DNA of 64,000 bases from Clostridium transplantifaecale (GCF_900626075.1 NZ_UYZY01000001.1:1-64000), one strand, 5' to 3'. Counted from the stretch's first letter, positions 34,329 through 43,163 are shown. Translations and numbers: made by a program. Notes: generated by a model from the sequence alone, not told the origin.

Positions 34329-34979
34329 ATGAAAGAAAATTACAGAATCCTTTATGAGGGGGGAGAGGGAGAGATTGTGGAGAAAAAGTCGCGTTTTATT
34401 GCCACAATCCGCCCGGTGGAATCCGAGGGCGAGACCGTCTCCTTCATAGCGGAAATGAAGAAAAAATATTGGGACGCGACCCACAACTGCTCTGCTTTTA
34501 CGGTGGGGGAGAACTTTGAGATTTCCAGGTGCAGCGACGACGGGGAACCTGCCCAGACGGCGGGAAGGCCGATGCTCGACGTGCTTCTTGGGGAGGAGAT
34601 CCATAATGTCTGCGCCGTCGTAACGCGTTATTTCGGCGGAACACTCCTGGGGACGGGCGGCCTGGTCCGGGCCTACTCCGGGGCGGTCCAGGAAGGGCTT
34701 AAAAACTGCGTGATCCTGGAGAAAAAACTGGCCGAGAAACTGGAGCTTAAGACAGATTACAGCGATCTTGGGAAAATACAGTATATCCTTGCGGAACAGG
34801 GTATTACGGTACTTGGAAGCGATTATAGCGATAAGGTGGTCCTCACCGTGCTGGCGCCGCTTTCCGAGGCGCAGGGACTTAAGAAAAAGCTGACGGAAGG
34901 AACAGGTGGCCGATGCCTTATCGAGCTTCTCGACAAGGTGTACTTTGGGGTAACCGGCGGTGAGACCGTCATCTTTTAG
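34329..34979 (+). CDS. YigZ/IMPACT family protein
   Basis: A 216-residue cytoplasmic protein of the IMPACT family, linked to translation or stress but not well defined. Conserved segments are EKKSRFIATI, AEMKKKYWDATHNCSAF, DDGEPAQTAGRPMLDVL and VTRYFGGTLLGTGGLVRAYSGAVQEGL. The C-terminal DUF1949-type ferredoxin-like domain follows (about residue 135 onward). ATG 34329 has GCAGGAGGTAACAG upstream. It stands alone, divergent from the PBP gene. Confidence 0.95.
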   Translation: MKENYRILYEGGEGEIVEKKSRFIATIRPVESEGETVSFIAEMKKKYWDATHNCSAFTVGENFEISRCSDDGEPAQTAGRPMLDVLLGEEIHNVCAVVTRYFGGTLLGTGGLVRAYSGAVQEGLKNCVILEKKLAEKLELKTDYSDLGKIQYILAEQGITVLGSDYSDKVVLTVLAPLSEAQGLKKKLTEGTGGRCLIELLDKVYFGVTGGETVIF

Positions 34980-34985
34980 ATGGGC

Positions 34986-35324
34986 TCACCCTCCCGTACA
35001 GCAGTCCGTATGGCCGGATATGATAAGGAGGGCTATAGCCCATAGCATCAGGGTTGCAAGAATCAGAAGAAGAGTCACGGGGCCGTTCCATTCATACGTA
35101 ATTTTCTTTCTCCGGCTGCGCAGCAGATACACGCCGCACAGGAGCAGCACCGATAGGAAACAGAGAGCGGTGATAAACAGCAGCGCCATGGGAATAAAGA
35201 CCTGCATATCATTATGCATGGCGGCCAGATCGGGTGCAATCCACTTTGCATAGATGACGGCCGTAACAATTTCACATAGTATGATGAAAAGATAACACTT
35301 ATTTTCGTTATTGATATGACCCAT
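34986..35324 (-). CDS. small three-helix membrane protein
   Basis: A 112-residue protein of unknown function. The start is the ATG read from 35324, set by AGGAGG six bases upstream; the frame remains open for 179 further codons but that part has no ribosome site or recognisable protein. Three hydrophobic stretches (CYLFIILCEIVTAVIYA, FIPMALLFITALCFLSVLLLCGVYLL, VTLLLILATLMLWAIALLII) and a short Cys-containing tail. It lies tail-to-tail with YigZ and is divergent from typA. Confidence 0.75.
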   Translation of the reverse strand: MGHINNENKCYLFIILCEIVTAVIYAKWIAPDLAAMHNDMQVFIPMALLFITALCFLSVLLLCGVYLLRSRRKKITYEWNGPVTLLLILATLMLWAIALLIISGHTDCCTGG

Positions 35325-35519
35325 ATGCCGCCTCCTGTAAGAACGATTTTTTTGCCATAACTGAATTATATTGCAAAGCCGCCGGAATGGCAATGCGAAA
35401 AGACCCCAGGAGCGCGGCATCCCGCTCTTGGCAGGCTTTAAACTGCAGCCGTAACTGTCGAATGCAGGTATAACCTTAACAAATATGGTGTTTTTGTAAA
35501 AAAAACGTTCAGATTCCCC

Positions 35520-35548
35520 TTGAACTCTTCTATATTTAATGTTACAAT
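35520..35548 (+). promoter_or_regulatory. promoter of typA
   Basis: TTGAAC at 35520-35525, a 17-bp spacer and TACAAT at 35543-35548, about 70 bp before the typA start. Confidence 0.65.
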
Positions 35549-35618
35549 GAGTAACTGTGTAAAAATATGTAAAATTAGCACAGTTACTGTTTGGCAGGAA
35601 AGAGAGATAGATTATAAT

Positions 35619-37463
35619 ATGAAAACAAAGCGTGAAGATGTCAGAAACATTGCAATAATAGCACACGTCGATCATGGTAAAACAACACTGGTTGACCAGC
35701 TTTTGAGACAGAGCGGAATATTCCGCGCCAATCAGGAGATGGTAGACCGCGTTATGGACTCCAATGATATTGAGCGGGAGCGCGGTATTACGATTTTGTC
35801 CAAGAACACGGCCGTCAACTATAACGGCACGAAGATTAATATCATCGATACCCCAGGCCACGCCGATTTCGGCGGCGAAGTGGAGCGTGTGTTAAAGATG
35901 GTGAACGGAGTTGTCCTGGTGGTGGATGCCTACGAAGGCGCCATGCCGCAGACCAAATTCGTTCTGAGAAAGGCACTGGATCTGGATCTTCCGGTTATTG
36001 TCTGCATCAATAAAATTGACCGTCCGGAGGCAAGACCGGATGATGTTGTGGATGAGATCCTAGAACTGTTCATGGATCTGGACGCATCCGATGAGCAGCT
36101 TGAGTGTCCGTTCATCTATGCATCGGCCAGAGCCGGATTTGCCAAGAAGGACGTGAACGATCCGGAAGTGGATATGTCCCCGCTTTTTGAGACAATCCTT
36201 GAGTACATCCCGGCGCCGGAAGGAGATCCGGAGGCGGAGACCCAGGTTCTTATCAGCACCATTGATTACAATGAATACGTGGGCAGAATCGGTGTCGGCA
36301 AGATTGACAACGGCTCCCTGAAGGTAAACCAGGACTGCGTGATTGTAAACCATCATGAACCTGATAAATTCCGCAAGGTGAAAATTGGAAAACTCTATGA
36401 GTTTGAAGGCCTTAACAAGGTTGAGGTGACGGAGGCGCAGATCGGTTCCATCGTTGCGATTTCCGGTATTTCTGATATCCATATCGGAGATACGATCTGT
36501 TCCCCTGAGAACCCGGAGGCCATCCCGTTCCAGAAGATTTCAGAGCCGACTATTGCCATGGATTTCATGGTAAATGACAGCCCGCTGGCAGGCCAGGAGG
36601 GCAAATTCATCACCTCCCGCCATATCAGGGAGAGACTGTTCAGAGAGCTTAATACGGATGTCAGCCTCAGGGTGGAGGAGACGGATTCCCCGGACTGCTT
36701 CAAAGTATCCGGACGAGGAGAGCTTCATCTGTCCGTCCTGATTGAGAATATGAGAAGAGAAGGTTTTGAATTCGCCGTCAGCAAAGCAGAGGTTCTCTAT
36801 CATTACGACGAGAGAAACAGGAAACTGGAGCCGATGGAGGTTGCCTATATCGATGTGCCGGAGGAATTCACGGGCGCGGTAATCCAGAAACTGACCAGCA
36901 GGAAGGGAGAACTTCAGGGCATGAGCCCGATTGGAGGCGGATATACACGCCTTGAGTTTGCCATCCCGTCCAGAGGACTGATCGGATACCGCGGCGAATT
37001 TATGACGGACACAAAGGGGAACGGAATCCTGAACACCAGCTTTGACGGATACGGACCTTTTAAAGGAGAGCTAAACTACCGCAAGCAAGGCTCCCTGATC
37101 GCATTTGAGGCCGGAGAGTCTATCACCTACGGACTTTACAACGCCCAGGAGAGGGGATCACTCTTTATCGGTGCAGGCGTAAAGGTATATTCCGGAATGA
37201 TTATCGGCCAGAGCGCCAAACCTGAGGATATCGAGCTGAATGTCTGCAAGACGAAGAAACTGACCAACACACGTTCTTCCAGCGCCGACGAAGCGTTAAG
37301 ATTGACCACCCCGAAGGAAATGAGCCTGGAGCAGTGCCTTGATTTCATCGATACCGATGAACTTTTAGAGGTAACGCCTACAAGCCTCAGAATCCGCAAA
37401 AAGATTCTGGATCCGACCATGAGAAAGAGAGCTGCAATCAGCAGAAAAGACAAGGGACAGTAG
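35619..37463 (+). CDS. typA: translational GTPase TypA/BipA
   Basis: A 614-residue ribosome-associated GTPase of the EF-G family involved in 50S assembly and stress. The G1 motif AHVDHGKTTLVDQLL lies at residues 15-29, followed by RERGITILSKNTAV (switch II region), DTPGHADFGGEVERVL (G3) and CINKIDRPEARP (G4). The C-terminal half has ARELHLSVLIENMRREGFE-type and RGLIGYRGEFMTDTKGNGI segments. The ORF is open upstream to 35520, but ATG 35619 matches the family start and lies after the promoter. A terminator follows. Confidence 0.97.
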   Translation: MKTKREDVRNIAIIAHVDHGKTTLVDQLLRQSGIFRANQEMVDRVMDSNDIERERGITILSKNTAVNYNGTKINIIDTPGHADFGGEVERVLKMVNGVVLVVDAYEGAMPQTKFVLRKALDLDLPVIVCINKIDRPEARPDDVVDEILELFMDLDASDEQLECPFIYASARAGFAKKDVNDPEVDMSPLFETILEYIPAPEGDPEAETQVLISTIDYNEYVGRIGVGKIDNGSLKVNQDCVIVNHHEPDKFRKVKIGKLYEFEGLNKVEVTEAQIGSIVAISGISDIHIGDTICSPENPEAIPFQKISEPTIAMDFMVNDSPLAGQEGKFITSRHIRERLFRELNTDVSLRVEETDSPDCFKVSGRGELHLSVLIENMRREGFEFAVSKAEVLYHYDERNRKLEPMEVAYIDVPEEFTGAVIQKLTSRKGELQGMSPIGGGYTRLEFAIPSRGLIGYRGEFMTDTKGNGILNTSFDGYGPFKGELNYRKQGSLIAFEAGESITYGLYNAQERGSLFIGAGVKVYSGMIIGQSAKPEDIELNVCKTKKLTNTRSSSADEALRLTTPKEMSLEQCLDFIDTDELLEVTPTSLRIRKKILDPTMRKRAAISRKDKGQ

Positions 37464-37532
37464 AAAAGACAGGAACCGGTAAATGACAGGAACAAACAGG
37501 GTTAACCGGTAAGGATATATCATTTAAACATT

Positions 37533-37579
37533 AAAGACGCTCCAGGAAGCTGTTAGACGGCCTCCGGGGTGTCTTTTTG
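37533..37579 (+). terminator. intrinsic terminator after typA
   Basis: AAAGACGCTCC near 37533 pairs imperfectly with GGGGTGTCTTT near 37566-37576, followed by TTTT. Confidence 0.7.
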
Positions 37580-37961
37580 TGTATGGATAAAAATTCACTG
37601 GACATAATTTCAAAAAGGGCGTTGACAGCCTGTGCATATGACATGAGAATGAGCGTTATACCTCAATTTTTGTACCGGCAATTTCCACAAAACAGCCTGT
37701 CGTATACAGGCGCATTTACTAAAAAAACCACGTTTATCCGACAGGGGGCATCATATTGCAAAAGAGATGTATTTTTACTCTTTGATTCGACAGCCGCGCT
37801 GTCTTTTCCTGTAGAAATTTTACTTCTTCTTTTTCTTCTAAAAAAGAAATATCCGCATAAACATAATATTAGCAATTGGATTAGCTCTGTTTTTAAACAG
37901 AGGATTGCAAGATAAAAGAATAGAAAAGAAATATAGTGGAAAGAAAGAGGAGAGAAGTACT
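37580..37961 (+). other. intergenic region before the SSB-like gene
   Basis: About 380 bp with no convincing gene. TTGACA at 37622-37627 and GAGAAT at 37645-37650 (17-bp spacer) are a possible promoter. CTCTGTTTTTAAACAGAG at 37886-37903 is a perfect 8-bp inverted repeat around TT, 60 bp upstream of the start codon. An open frame of 112 codons here begins inside the preceding terminator and lacks a ribosome site. Confidence 0.45.
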
Positions 37962-38594
37962 ATGTCAGAAAAAGTGATTGAAAACAACAGGGTAAGCGTA
38001 ATTGGTGAAGTGGTTTCAGAGTTCAAGTTCAGCCATGAGGTATTCGGGGAAGGTTTCTATGTAGTTGACATGGCTGTCAGCAGGCTGAGTGATCAGGTGG
38101 ATATCATTCCTCTGATGATATCGGAACGCCTTATGGATATAACAAAGGATTACCAGGGCTGTACGGTGGAAGCCATCGGACAGTTTCGCTCCTATAACCG
38201 CCATGAGGGTACTAAAAACAGGCTGGTGCTTTCCATTTTCGTTCGTGAGGTAAACTTCCTGGAAGAGTTCACGGATTATACAAAAACAAATCAGATTTTC
38301 CTGGACGGCTATATCTGCAAAGAGCCGATTTACAGGAAAACACCGCTGGGCAGGGAAATTGCGGACCTTCTTCTGGCCGTCAACCGTCCTTACGGAAAAT
38401 CAGATTACATACCCTGCATCGCGTGGGGAAGAAATGCCAGATATGCTTCGGGATTTGAGGTTGGCAGCAGGGTCTGCGTATGGGGCCGTGTGCAGAGCAG
38501 GGAGTATACGAAGAAGCTGAGCGACGTGGATTGTGAGAAGAGAGTGGCATATGAAGTATCTGTAAGCAAACTGGAATGTGTGGAGCAGGAATAG
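37962..38594 (+). CDS. double-OB-fold SSB-like protein
   Basis: A 210-residue protein with two single-stranded-DNA-binding-type OB folds: the first about residues 8-100 (NRVSVIGEVVSEFKFSHEVFGEGFY, VEAIGQFRSYNRHEG), the second about 103-200 (NQIFLDGYICKEPIYRKTPLGREIADLLLAVNRPYGKSDYIPCIAWGRNARYA). Clostridia often have such extra SSB paralogues whose role in replication, repair or competence is undefined. ATG 37962 follows GAGGAGAGAAGTACT; the frame is open 19 codons further upstream. No acidic SSB tail is present. Confidence 0.88.
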   Translation: MSEKVIENNRVSVIGEVVSEFKFSHEVFGEGFYVVDMAVSRLSDQVDIIPLMISERLMDITKDYQGCTVEAIGQFRSYNRHEGTKNRLVLSIFVREVNFLEEFTDYTKTNQIFLDGYICKEPIYRKTPLGREIADLLLAVNRPYGKSDYIPCIAWGRNARYASGFEVGSRVCVWGRVQSREYTKKLSDVDCEKRVAYEVSVSKLECVEQE

Positions 38595-38603
38595 GTAACA
38601 TAC

Positions 38604-38632
38604 TTGCAAAACCGGTAAAAATGTGCTAGAAT
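38604..38632 (+). promoter_or_regulatory. promoter of the CobO-like gene
   Basis: TTGCAA at 38604-38609, a 17-bp spacer and TAGAAT at 38627-38632. Confidence 0.55.
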
Positions 38633-38683
38633 AAGTCGGCCTGGTAAAAGTAACGGTAAAACACATATAAAGAGGTGCTGAAT

Positions 38684-39178
38684 ATGGATAAAGGAATTGT
38701 TCAGATAATCTGCGGCGATGGGAACGGTAAGACATCCATGGCTCTGGGTAAGGGTATCGGAGCGATGACAAAGAATAAAAGGGTCATTATGATCCAGTTC
38801 TTAAAAGGAGCCTTGAGTCCTGAAACATCAGAGTGGCTTAAACGGCTGGAACCGGATATGAAGGTGTTCCGTTTTGAAAAACAGAGCTGCCATTTTTGCA
38901 CGCTGAACGAAGCCCAGAAGCAGGAAGAGCGGGTTAATATCTGTAACGGCATCAATTTCGCGAAGAAAGTCCTTACCACCGGCGAATGCGATTTGCTGAT
39001 ACTGGATGAATTCCTCGGCATCCTGGATTTGGGCCTGATGGCAATGGAAGACTTTGCGGGTATGCTTGCCCTCAGGGAAGAGAACGTAAGTCTGATATTG
39101 ACGGGAAAGGTGTGCCCGCCGGATTTGTGCGGATACGCCGATACAGTTACACGCATTGACAACGACGTAGACTGCTGA
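38684..39178 (+). CDS. CobA/CobO/BtuR-type corrinoid adenosyltransferase family protein
   Basis: A 164-residue P-loop ATPase. GDGNGKTSMALGKGIGA (residues 10-26) is the characteristic Walker A of CobA/CobO, followed by VIMIQFLKG, CHFC and LLILDEFLGILDLGLM (Walker B region). The family transfers adenosyl to cob(I)alamin in B12 metabolism. No other cobalamin gene is adjacent, and this is shorter than the usual ~175-200 residues. The cysteine pair CHFC is not typical of well-known members. ATG 38684 has AAAGAGGTGCTGAAT upstream. Confidence 0.85.
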   Translation: MDKGIVQIICGDGNGKTSMALGKGIGAMTKNKRVIMIQFLKGALSPETSEWLKRLEPDMKVFRFEKQSCHFCTLNEAQKQEERVNICNGINFAKKVLTTGECDLLILDEFLGILDLGLMAMEDFAGMLALREENVSLILTGKVCPPDLCGYADTVTRIDNDVDC

Positions 39179-39222
39179 GCAATTACCGTCCCGCTGTGAG
39201 GCGGAATTTATAAACGTCACGG

Positions 39223-39251
39223 TTGACAAGAATAGAAAGTAATGATAATAT
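39223..39251 (+). promoter_or_regulatory. promoter of the dapA-dapB operon
   Basis: TTGACA at 39223-39228, a 17-bp spacer and TAATAT at 39246-39251, just upstream of the riboswitch. Confidence 0.65.
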
Positions 39252-39267
39252 AGGAACAAATATATTG

Positions 39268-39430
39268 AGGTAGAGGTTGCGTCAATCATCAGTAAGCGGC
39301 CGGATGTGGCAGACACAGTAGATGACCGTTGAAAGGGAAAGACGCCGAAGAGCAGCACCACTGTGAGTGCGGTTCTGGGCATATGGTGAATAATCATATG
39401 ACTGTCATCAGGAACGATGGGGAGCTACGG
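39268..39430 (+). promoter_or_regulatory. lysine riboswitch (L box)
   Basis: Conserved lysine-riboswitch elements appear in order: GAGGTTGCG (39273), AGTAAGC, GAAAGGGAAAGACGCCGAAG (39331-39350), GTTCTGGGC and the GACTGTCA box (about 39400), closing with GGGGAGCTAC. An intrinsic terminator follows. Lysine binding should favour termination, giving feedback on the dapA-dapB genes downstream. Confidence 0.92.
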
Positions 39431-39450
39431 GATAATTTGTGTACATTATG

Positions 39451-39478
39451 AGCTGGCCGACGTGCCAGCTTTATTTTT
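39451..39478 (+). terminator. riboswitch expression-platform terminator
   Basis: AGCTGGC at 39451-39457 pairs with GCCAGCT at 39464-39470, followed by TTATTTTT. Confidence 0.88.
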
Positions 39479-39579
39479 ACTGATTAGCAATGAAAAGCTC
39501 GCAGAACGTATTTTTTCGTTGCTTTTGGAGTCCCGGATAAACCAGGAAGTCTGAATACAGATTGAAGGAGGATATCAGA

Positions 39580-40464
39580 ATGTCAATTTTCGAAGGTGCA
39601 GGAGTTGCGTTAGTAACGCCGTTTAAGGAGAGCGGGGAAATCAATTATTCCAAGCTTGAAGAACTGGTGGAGGAGCAGATAGCGGGCGGAACCGACAGTA
39701 TTATTGTCTGCGGAACAACGGGAGAGGCGGCGACGCTGACCCATGATGAACATATCAGGGAGATCAAATTTGTCTGTGACATAGTAAATAACCGGATTCC
39801 GGTAATCGCGGGCACAGGTTCCAACTGTACGGCTACATCGGTTTATCTTTCCAAATGTGCGGAAGAAGCCGGAGCCGACGGACTTCTTCTCGTATCTCCA
39901 TATTACAATAAGTCTACTCAGAAAGGCATCCGGATCCACTTCACCGATGTGGCGGAAGCGGTGAAAATCCCGATCCTGCTTTATAATATTCCGGGAAGAA
40001 CAGGAGTAAACATAAATCCTGAGACAATCGTTGATCTGTGTAAGAATGTTGAGAACATCGTCGGCGTCAAAGAGGCAAGCGGCAATTTCTCTTCTATTGC
40101 AAAGATTGCAAGCCTGTCGAACGGCTGGGTTGACATCTACTCGGGTAATGACGACCAGATCGTGCCCCTTCTCTCCCTGGGAGGCAAGGGCGTTATTTCC
40201 GTATTATCCAATGTGGCGCCGCGTCAGGTCCATGACATGTGCGAGCTTTATTTCAAAGGGGAAGTGGAGAAGAGTTCCCGGATGCAACTGGATGCAATCC
40301 CGCTGATCGAAGCCCTGTTCTGTGAAGTGAACCCAATTCCGGTAAAAGAGGCGATGAACATGATGGGCAAGGGAGTCGGCCCGTTCCGCAAGCCGCTCGT
40401 GGAGATGGAGCCGCAGAACAGAGAGAGACTGAGAAGAGAAATGGTGAATTACGGTCTTCTTTAA
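39580..40464 (+). CDS. dapA: 4-hydroxy-tetrahydrodipicolinate synthase
   Basis: A 294-residue aldolase-fold enzyme that condenses pyruvate with aspartate semialdehyde, the first committed step to lysine, diaminopimelate and (in spores) dipicolinate. Segments include ALVTPFKESGEINY, GTDSIIVCGTTGEAATLTHDEH (pyruvate binding), YYNKSTQKGI, LYNIPGRTGVNI, and the Schiff-base lysine in VGVKEASGNFSS. ATG 39580 follows AAGGAGGATATCAGA. It is under the lysine riboswitch and forms an operon with dapB. Confidence 0.98.
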   Translation: MSIFEGAGVALVTPFKESGEINYSKLEELVEEQIAGGTDSIIVCGTTGEAATLTHDEHIREIKFVCDIVNNRIPVIAGTGSNCTATSVYLSKCAEEAGADGLLLVSPYYNKSTQKGIRIHFTDVAEAVKIPILLYNIPGRTGVNINPETIVDLCKNVENIVGVKEASGNFSSIAKIASLSNGWVDIYSGNDDQIVPLLSLGGKGVISVLSNVAPRQVHDMCELYFKGEVEKSSRMQLDAIPLIEALFCEVNPIPVKEAMNMMGKGVGPFRKPLVEMEPQNRERLRREMVNYGLL

Positions 40465-40488
40465 ACGTCAAACCGGAGGTACATATAA

Positions 40489-41244
40489 ATGATAAGAGCG
40501 ATTATGCATGGCTGCAACGGAGCCATGGGACAGGTGATAGCAGGAATTGCCCAGAACGACGGAGAAATTACCATTGTAGCCGGTATCGATATTGCAGATA
40601 ATAAGAACAATTCATTTCCGGTCTTCCCGTCACTTCGGGAGTGTACGGTGGAAGCCGACGTGGTGATTGACTTTTCAATTGCAAAAGCAGCGGACGCAAT
40701 GCTCGACTGGTGTGAGGAGACGGGAATGCCTGTGGTAGTGTGCACAACCGGGCTATCCGATGAGCAGATTAAACGGGTGTCTGAGGTTTCCGAAAAGACG
40801 GCGGTTCTCCGCTCGGCCAACATGTCCCTGGGAGTAAACGTGCTTTTAAAGCTGGTGAAAGAAGCGGCCCAGGTTCTGGCCGCGGCAGACTTTGATATGG
40901 AGATTGTGGAAAAACACCATAACCAGAAGGTGGATGCGCCGAGCGGCACGGCTATTGCCCTGGCGGATTCCATCAACGAGGCCATGGATCACGCATACCA
41001 CTATAAGTATGACAGATCCGCGGAGCGCGTGAAACGTGACAAGAAAGAGATTGGAATCCAGGCGGTCCGAGGCGGTTCTATCGTCGGTGAGCACGATGTT
41101 ATTTTCGCGGGCAGGGATGAAGTGGTGACATTCTCACATACGGCATATTCGAAAGCAATTTTTGCAAAAGGAGCGGTTCAGGCCGCCAAATTCCTGGCAG
41201 GCAAAGAACCGGGGTTGTATACAATGGCGGACGTGATAGGCTGA
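40489..41244 (+). CDS. dapB: 4-hydroxy-tetrahydrodipicolinate reductase
   Basis: A 251-residue oxidoreductase that follows DapA in the pathway. The nucleotide-binding motif is MHGCNGAMGQVIAGIA, the catalytic region is IVEKHHNQKVDAPSGTAIALAD, and RGGSIVGEHDVIFAGRDEVVTFSHTA is the C-terminal signature. It lies 24 bp after dapA with GGAGGTACATATAA before the ATG. Confidence 0.98.
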   Translation: MIRAIMHGCNGAMGQVIAGIAQNDGEITIVAGIDIADNKNNSFPVFPSLRECTVEADVVIDFSIAKAADAMLDWCEETGMPVVVCTTGLSDEQIKRVSEVSEKTAVLRSANMSLGVNVLLKLVKEAAQVLAAADFDMEIVEKHHNQKVDAPSGTAIALADSINEAMDHAYHYKYDRSAERVKRDKKEIGIQAVRGGSIVGEHDVIFAGRDEVVTFSHTAYSKAIFAKGAVQAAKFLAGKEPGLYTMADVIG

Positions 41245-41336
41245 CAAAGGCTTTTTGTTCATGATTTTATCCAGTTTTTGCCAAAATAAAACCTTTCTTC
41301 ACTGTACATACTATGTGGTAGAAAGGAGATATTATT

Positions 41337-41657
41337 ATGAAAAAAACTAGACAGATTGTTTTAGGCATTATGTTAATTTTTGCCATGGCTTTAGCATCAG
41401 GCTGCGGTGACGGACGTGATAATACGAAGGCCACAGAATCCACAAGGCAGTCTCAGTCTGCTGTCAGTGCAGAAAGTACTGAAGGCGGAACTGCAAACGG
41501 ACCTACGAATGATATTGACGCAAGAGAGAGCACGGGTGTGCTTGACGGACTTGCAGACGATATCAAAGACGGTGCAGAGGACATAAAGGACGGAGTGGAG
41601 AATGCAGTTGATGACGGTACTGTTTCCTCCACAATGGAAAGTTCGGTGGGTGATTAA
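41337..41657 (+). CDS. small lipoprotein
   Basis: A 106-residue exported protein with a signal peptide ending in the lipobox LASGC (lipidated Cys23). The mature part is Ser/Thr/Glu/Gly-rich and contains a repeated acidic heptad-like segment (DDIKDGAEDIKDGVENAVDDG). Function unknown; such proteins are common in Lachnospiraceae. GAAAGGAGATATTATT precedes the start. It is followed by an intrinsic terminator. Confidence 0.8.
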   Translation: MKKTRQIVLGIMLIFAMALASGCGDGRDNTKATESTRQSQSAVSAESTEGGTANGPTNDIDARESTGVLDGLADDIKDGAEDIKDGVENAVDDGTVSSTMESSVGD

Positions 41658-41673
41658 AACTTCCGTAAGAAGG

Positions 41674-41714
41674 CGGTCGGATCGGAAACATTTTTCTGAT
41701 CCGGCTGTTTTTTT
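41674..41714 (+). terminator. intrinsic terminator after the lipoprotein gene
   Basis: CGGATC (41678-41683) and flanking bases pair with GATCCG (41698-41703), and seven T follow at 41708-41714. Confidence 0.85.
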
Positions 41715-41727
41715 ATGCTTTATTTTA

Positions 41728-41756
41728 TTGTTAAAAGAATCTTTTGATGTTAAAAT
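41728..41756 (+). promoter_or_regulatory. promoter of the EAL-domain gene
   Basis: TTGTTA at 41728-41733, a 17-bp spacer and TAAAAT at 41751-41756. The -10 overlaps an in-frame ATG at 41755, so the true start of the protein must be downstream. Confidence 0.55.
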
Positions 41757-41793
41757 GGATAAAGCATCGGATATGAAAACAGGGGATATTATC

Positions 41794-43068
41794 ATGGTAG
41801 ATATGAAAGACGAGAAATGGATACGAGAGCGCTACGAAGAAATTTGCAGGACTAATCCGGAAGAGTACATGCTGATCAGTCTTAAAATTAAGCGGTTCAG
41901 AGTTTTTAACCGTCTTTTTGGAAGAGAGGCGGGAGACAAGCTGATAGTTAAGGTATATCATGCAATATCCGAATTTCTGAGTGAGGGGGAGTATCTGGCC
42001 AGGATTAGCGGAGACTACTATAACCTTCTGATTAAAGTACCGGGGGATTATGATGATATTTTTCATCATATGATTCACCTGAATGCTCAAATCAGGGATA
42101 TGCCGGATGAAGAAGGCTTTGGGAAGATTTATACGGGAATGGGGTTGTATCTCCTGACAAAAGAACCAGTTGATTTTCTGACAGCACAGTACAATGCGGA
42201 TATATGCCGGGCGGAGTCCAAGGAAAGTCTTTACAGAAACACGCATTTTGAAATATACGGAATGACATACTGGGATAAGAATCTGCTTGGCTACGATCTT
42301 GAGCAGACAATACGGCCGGCAATGGAAAACGGGGATTTCAAATTATATCTGCAGCCTAAAGTAGATTTAAAAACAGGCAGAGTAACCGAGGCCGAAGCGC
42401 TGGTGCGCTGGATCGATCCGGAGCGGGGAATGATTCCGGTCAGCGAATTTCTGCCTGAACTTGAAAAAAACGGGCTGATAGATGAACTGGATTTATACAC
42501 CTTCGAAAAGGTATGCCGGACAATCAGCCGATGGATTGACCAATATGGGAAGAAAATACGGATCAGTGTTAATCTCTCCAGCAGTATGTTTAATTACCGT
42601 TATTTTTTCAAGGAATACATAAACGCATATGAAAAAAATCCATGTCCCAAGGAGTGTATTGAATTTGAGTTTCTTGAGAGCATCGTATTAAACCAGGTCG
42701 AGCTTGTGAGCAATGTTGTGGATCAGGTGAAAGAATTTGGATTTGGTTGTTCTCTCGATGATTTTGGAAGCGGCTATTCTTCTTTCAGTGTGCTCACGAA
42801 TACAAAGCTGGACACACTTAAAATTGACAGATCCCTTTTCCGGAATGAGTCGGATCCGCGGGAGAAAGCGATTGTCAGGCATGTGATAGAGACGGCAAAA
42901 GAGCTTAATATGAGAGTGATTGCGGAGGGCGTCGAGACAAGAGGTTATGTGGAGTTCCTGAAAGAACTTCATTGTGACGCTATCCAGGGTTATGTTTTTT
43001 ATAAACCGATGCCGGTGGAAGAATTTGAAGAAAAATTTGTGAAAAACGGTGAATGTGCAGAGGTCTAG
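41794..43068 (+). CDS. degenerate GGDEF plus EAL domain protein
   Basis: About 424 residues, c-di-GMP signalling. The N-terminal GGDEF-like domain keeps the fold (LISLKIKRFRVFNRLFGREAGDKLIVKVYHAISEF) but the active-site loop reads ARISGDYYNLL instead of GGDEF, so it is probably inactive. The EAL domain (from about residue 180) has EALVRW, ISVNLSSSMF, FEFLES, LDDFGSGYSSFSVLTNTKLDTLKIDRSLF and VIAEGVET, retaining the phosphodiesterase residues. ATG 41794 is chosen because AGGGGA lies seven bases upstream and the promoter -10 overlaps an earlier ATG. There is no membrane helix. The stop codon lies inside the terminator. Confidence 0.88.
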   Translation: MVDMKDEKWIRERYEEICRTNPEEYMLISLKIKRFRVFNRLFGREAGDKLIVKVYHAISEFLSEGEYLARISGDYYNLLIKVPGDYDDIFHHMIHLNAQIRDMPDEEGFGKIYTGMGLYLLTKEPVDFLTAQYNADICRAESKESLYRNTHFEIYGMTYWDKNLLGYDLEQTIRPAMENGDFKLYLQPKVDLKTGRVTEAEALVRWIDPERGMIPVSEFLPELEKNGLIDELDLYTFEKVCRTISRWIDQYGKKIRISVNLSSSMFNYRYFFKEYINAYEKNPCPKECIEFEFLESIVLNQVELVSNVVDQVKEFGFGCSLDDFGSGYSSFSVLTNTKLDTLKIDRSLFRNESDPREKAIVRHVIETAKELNMRVIAEGVETRGYVEFLKELHCDAIQGYVFYKPMPVEEFEEKFVKNGECAEV

Positions 43069-43090
43069 ACCCTGCACATTTCTTCTTTAC
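43054..43090 (+). terminator. terminator overlapping the end of the EAL gene
   Basis: TGTGCAG with GGTC (43054-43065) pairs with GACC and CTGCACA (43068-43078); TTTCTTCTTT follows. Confidence 0.6.
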
Positions 43091-43114
43091 AATTGGGAGC
43101 AAATCCGCTATAGT
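43086..43114 (+). promoter_or_regulatory. promoter of the basic membrane protein gene
   Basis: TTTACA at 43086-43091, a 17-bp spacer and TATAGT at 43109-43114. Confidence 0.5.
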
Positions 43115-43163
43115 TGAAAAAGGAGACATAAGGAGACTTAGAGAGGCAGCAGCAAAGGAGACG

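Noticed and set aside
35325..35861. Upstream extension (179 codons) of the small minus-strand membrane protein
   Set aside because: The AGGAGG site directly before 35324 marks the real start, and the extension runs across the typA promoter and start region.
37577..37915. 112-codon frame upstream of the SSB-like gene
   Set aside because: It begins inside the typA terminator, has no ribosome site and has an irregular composition.
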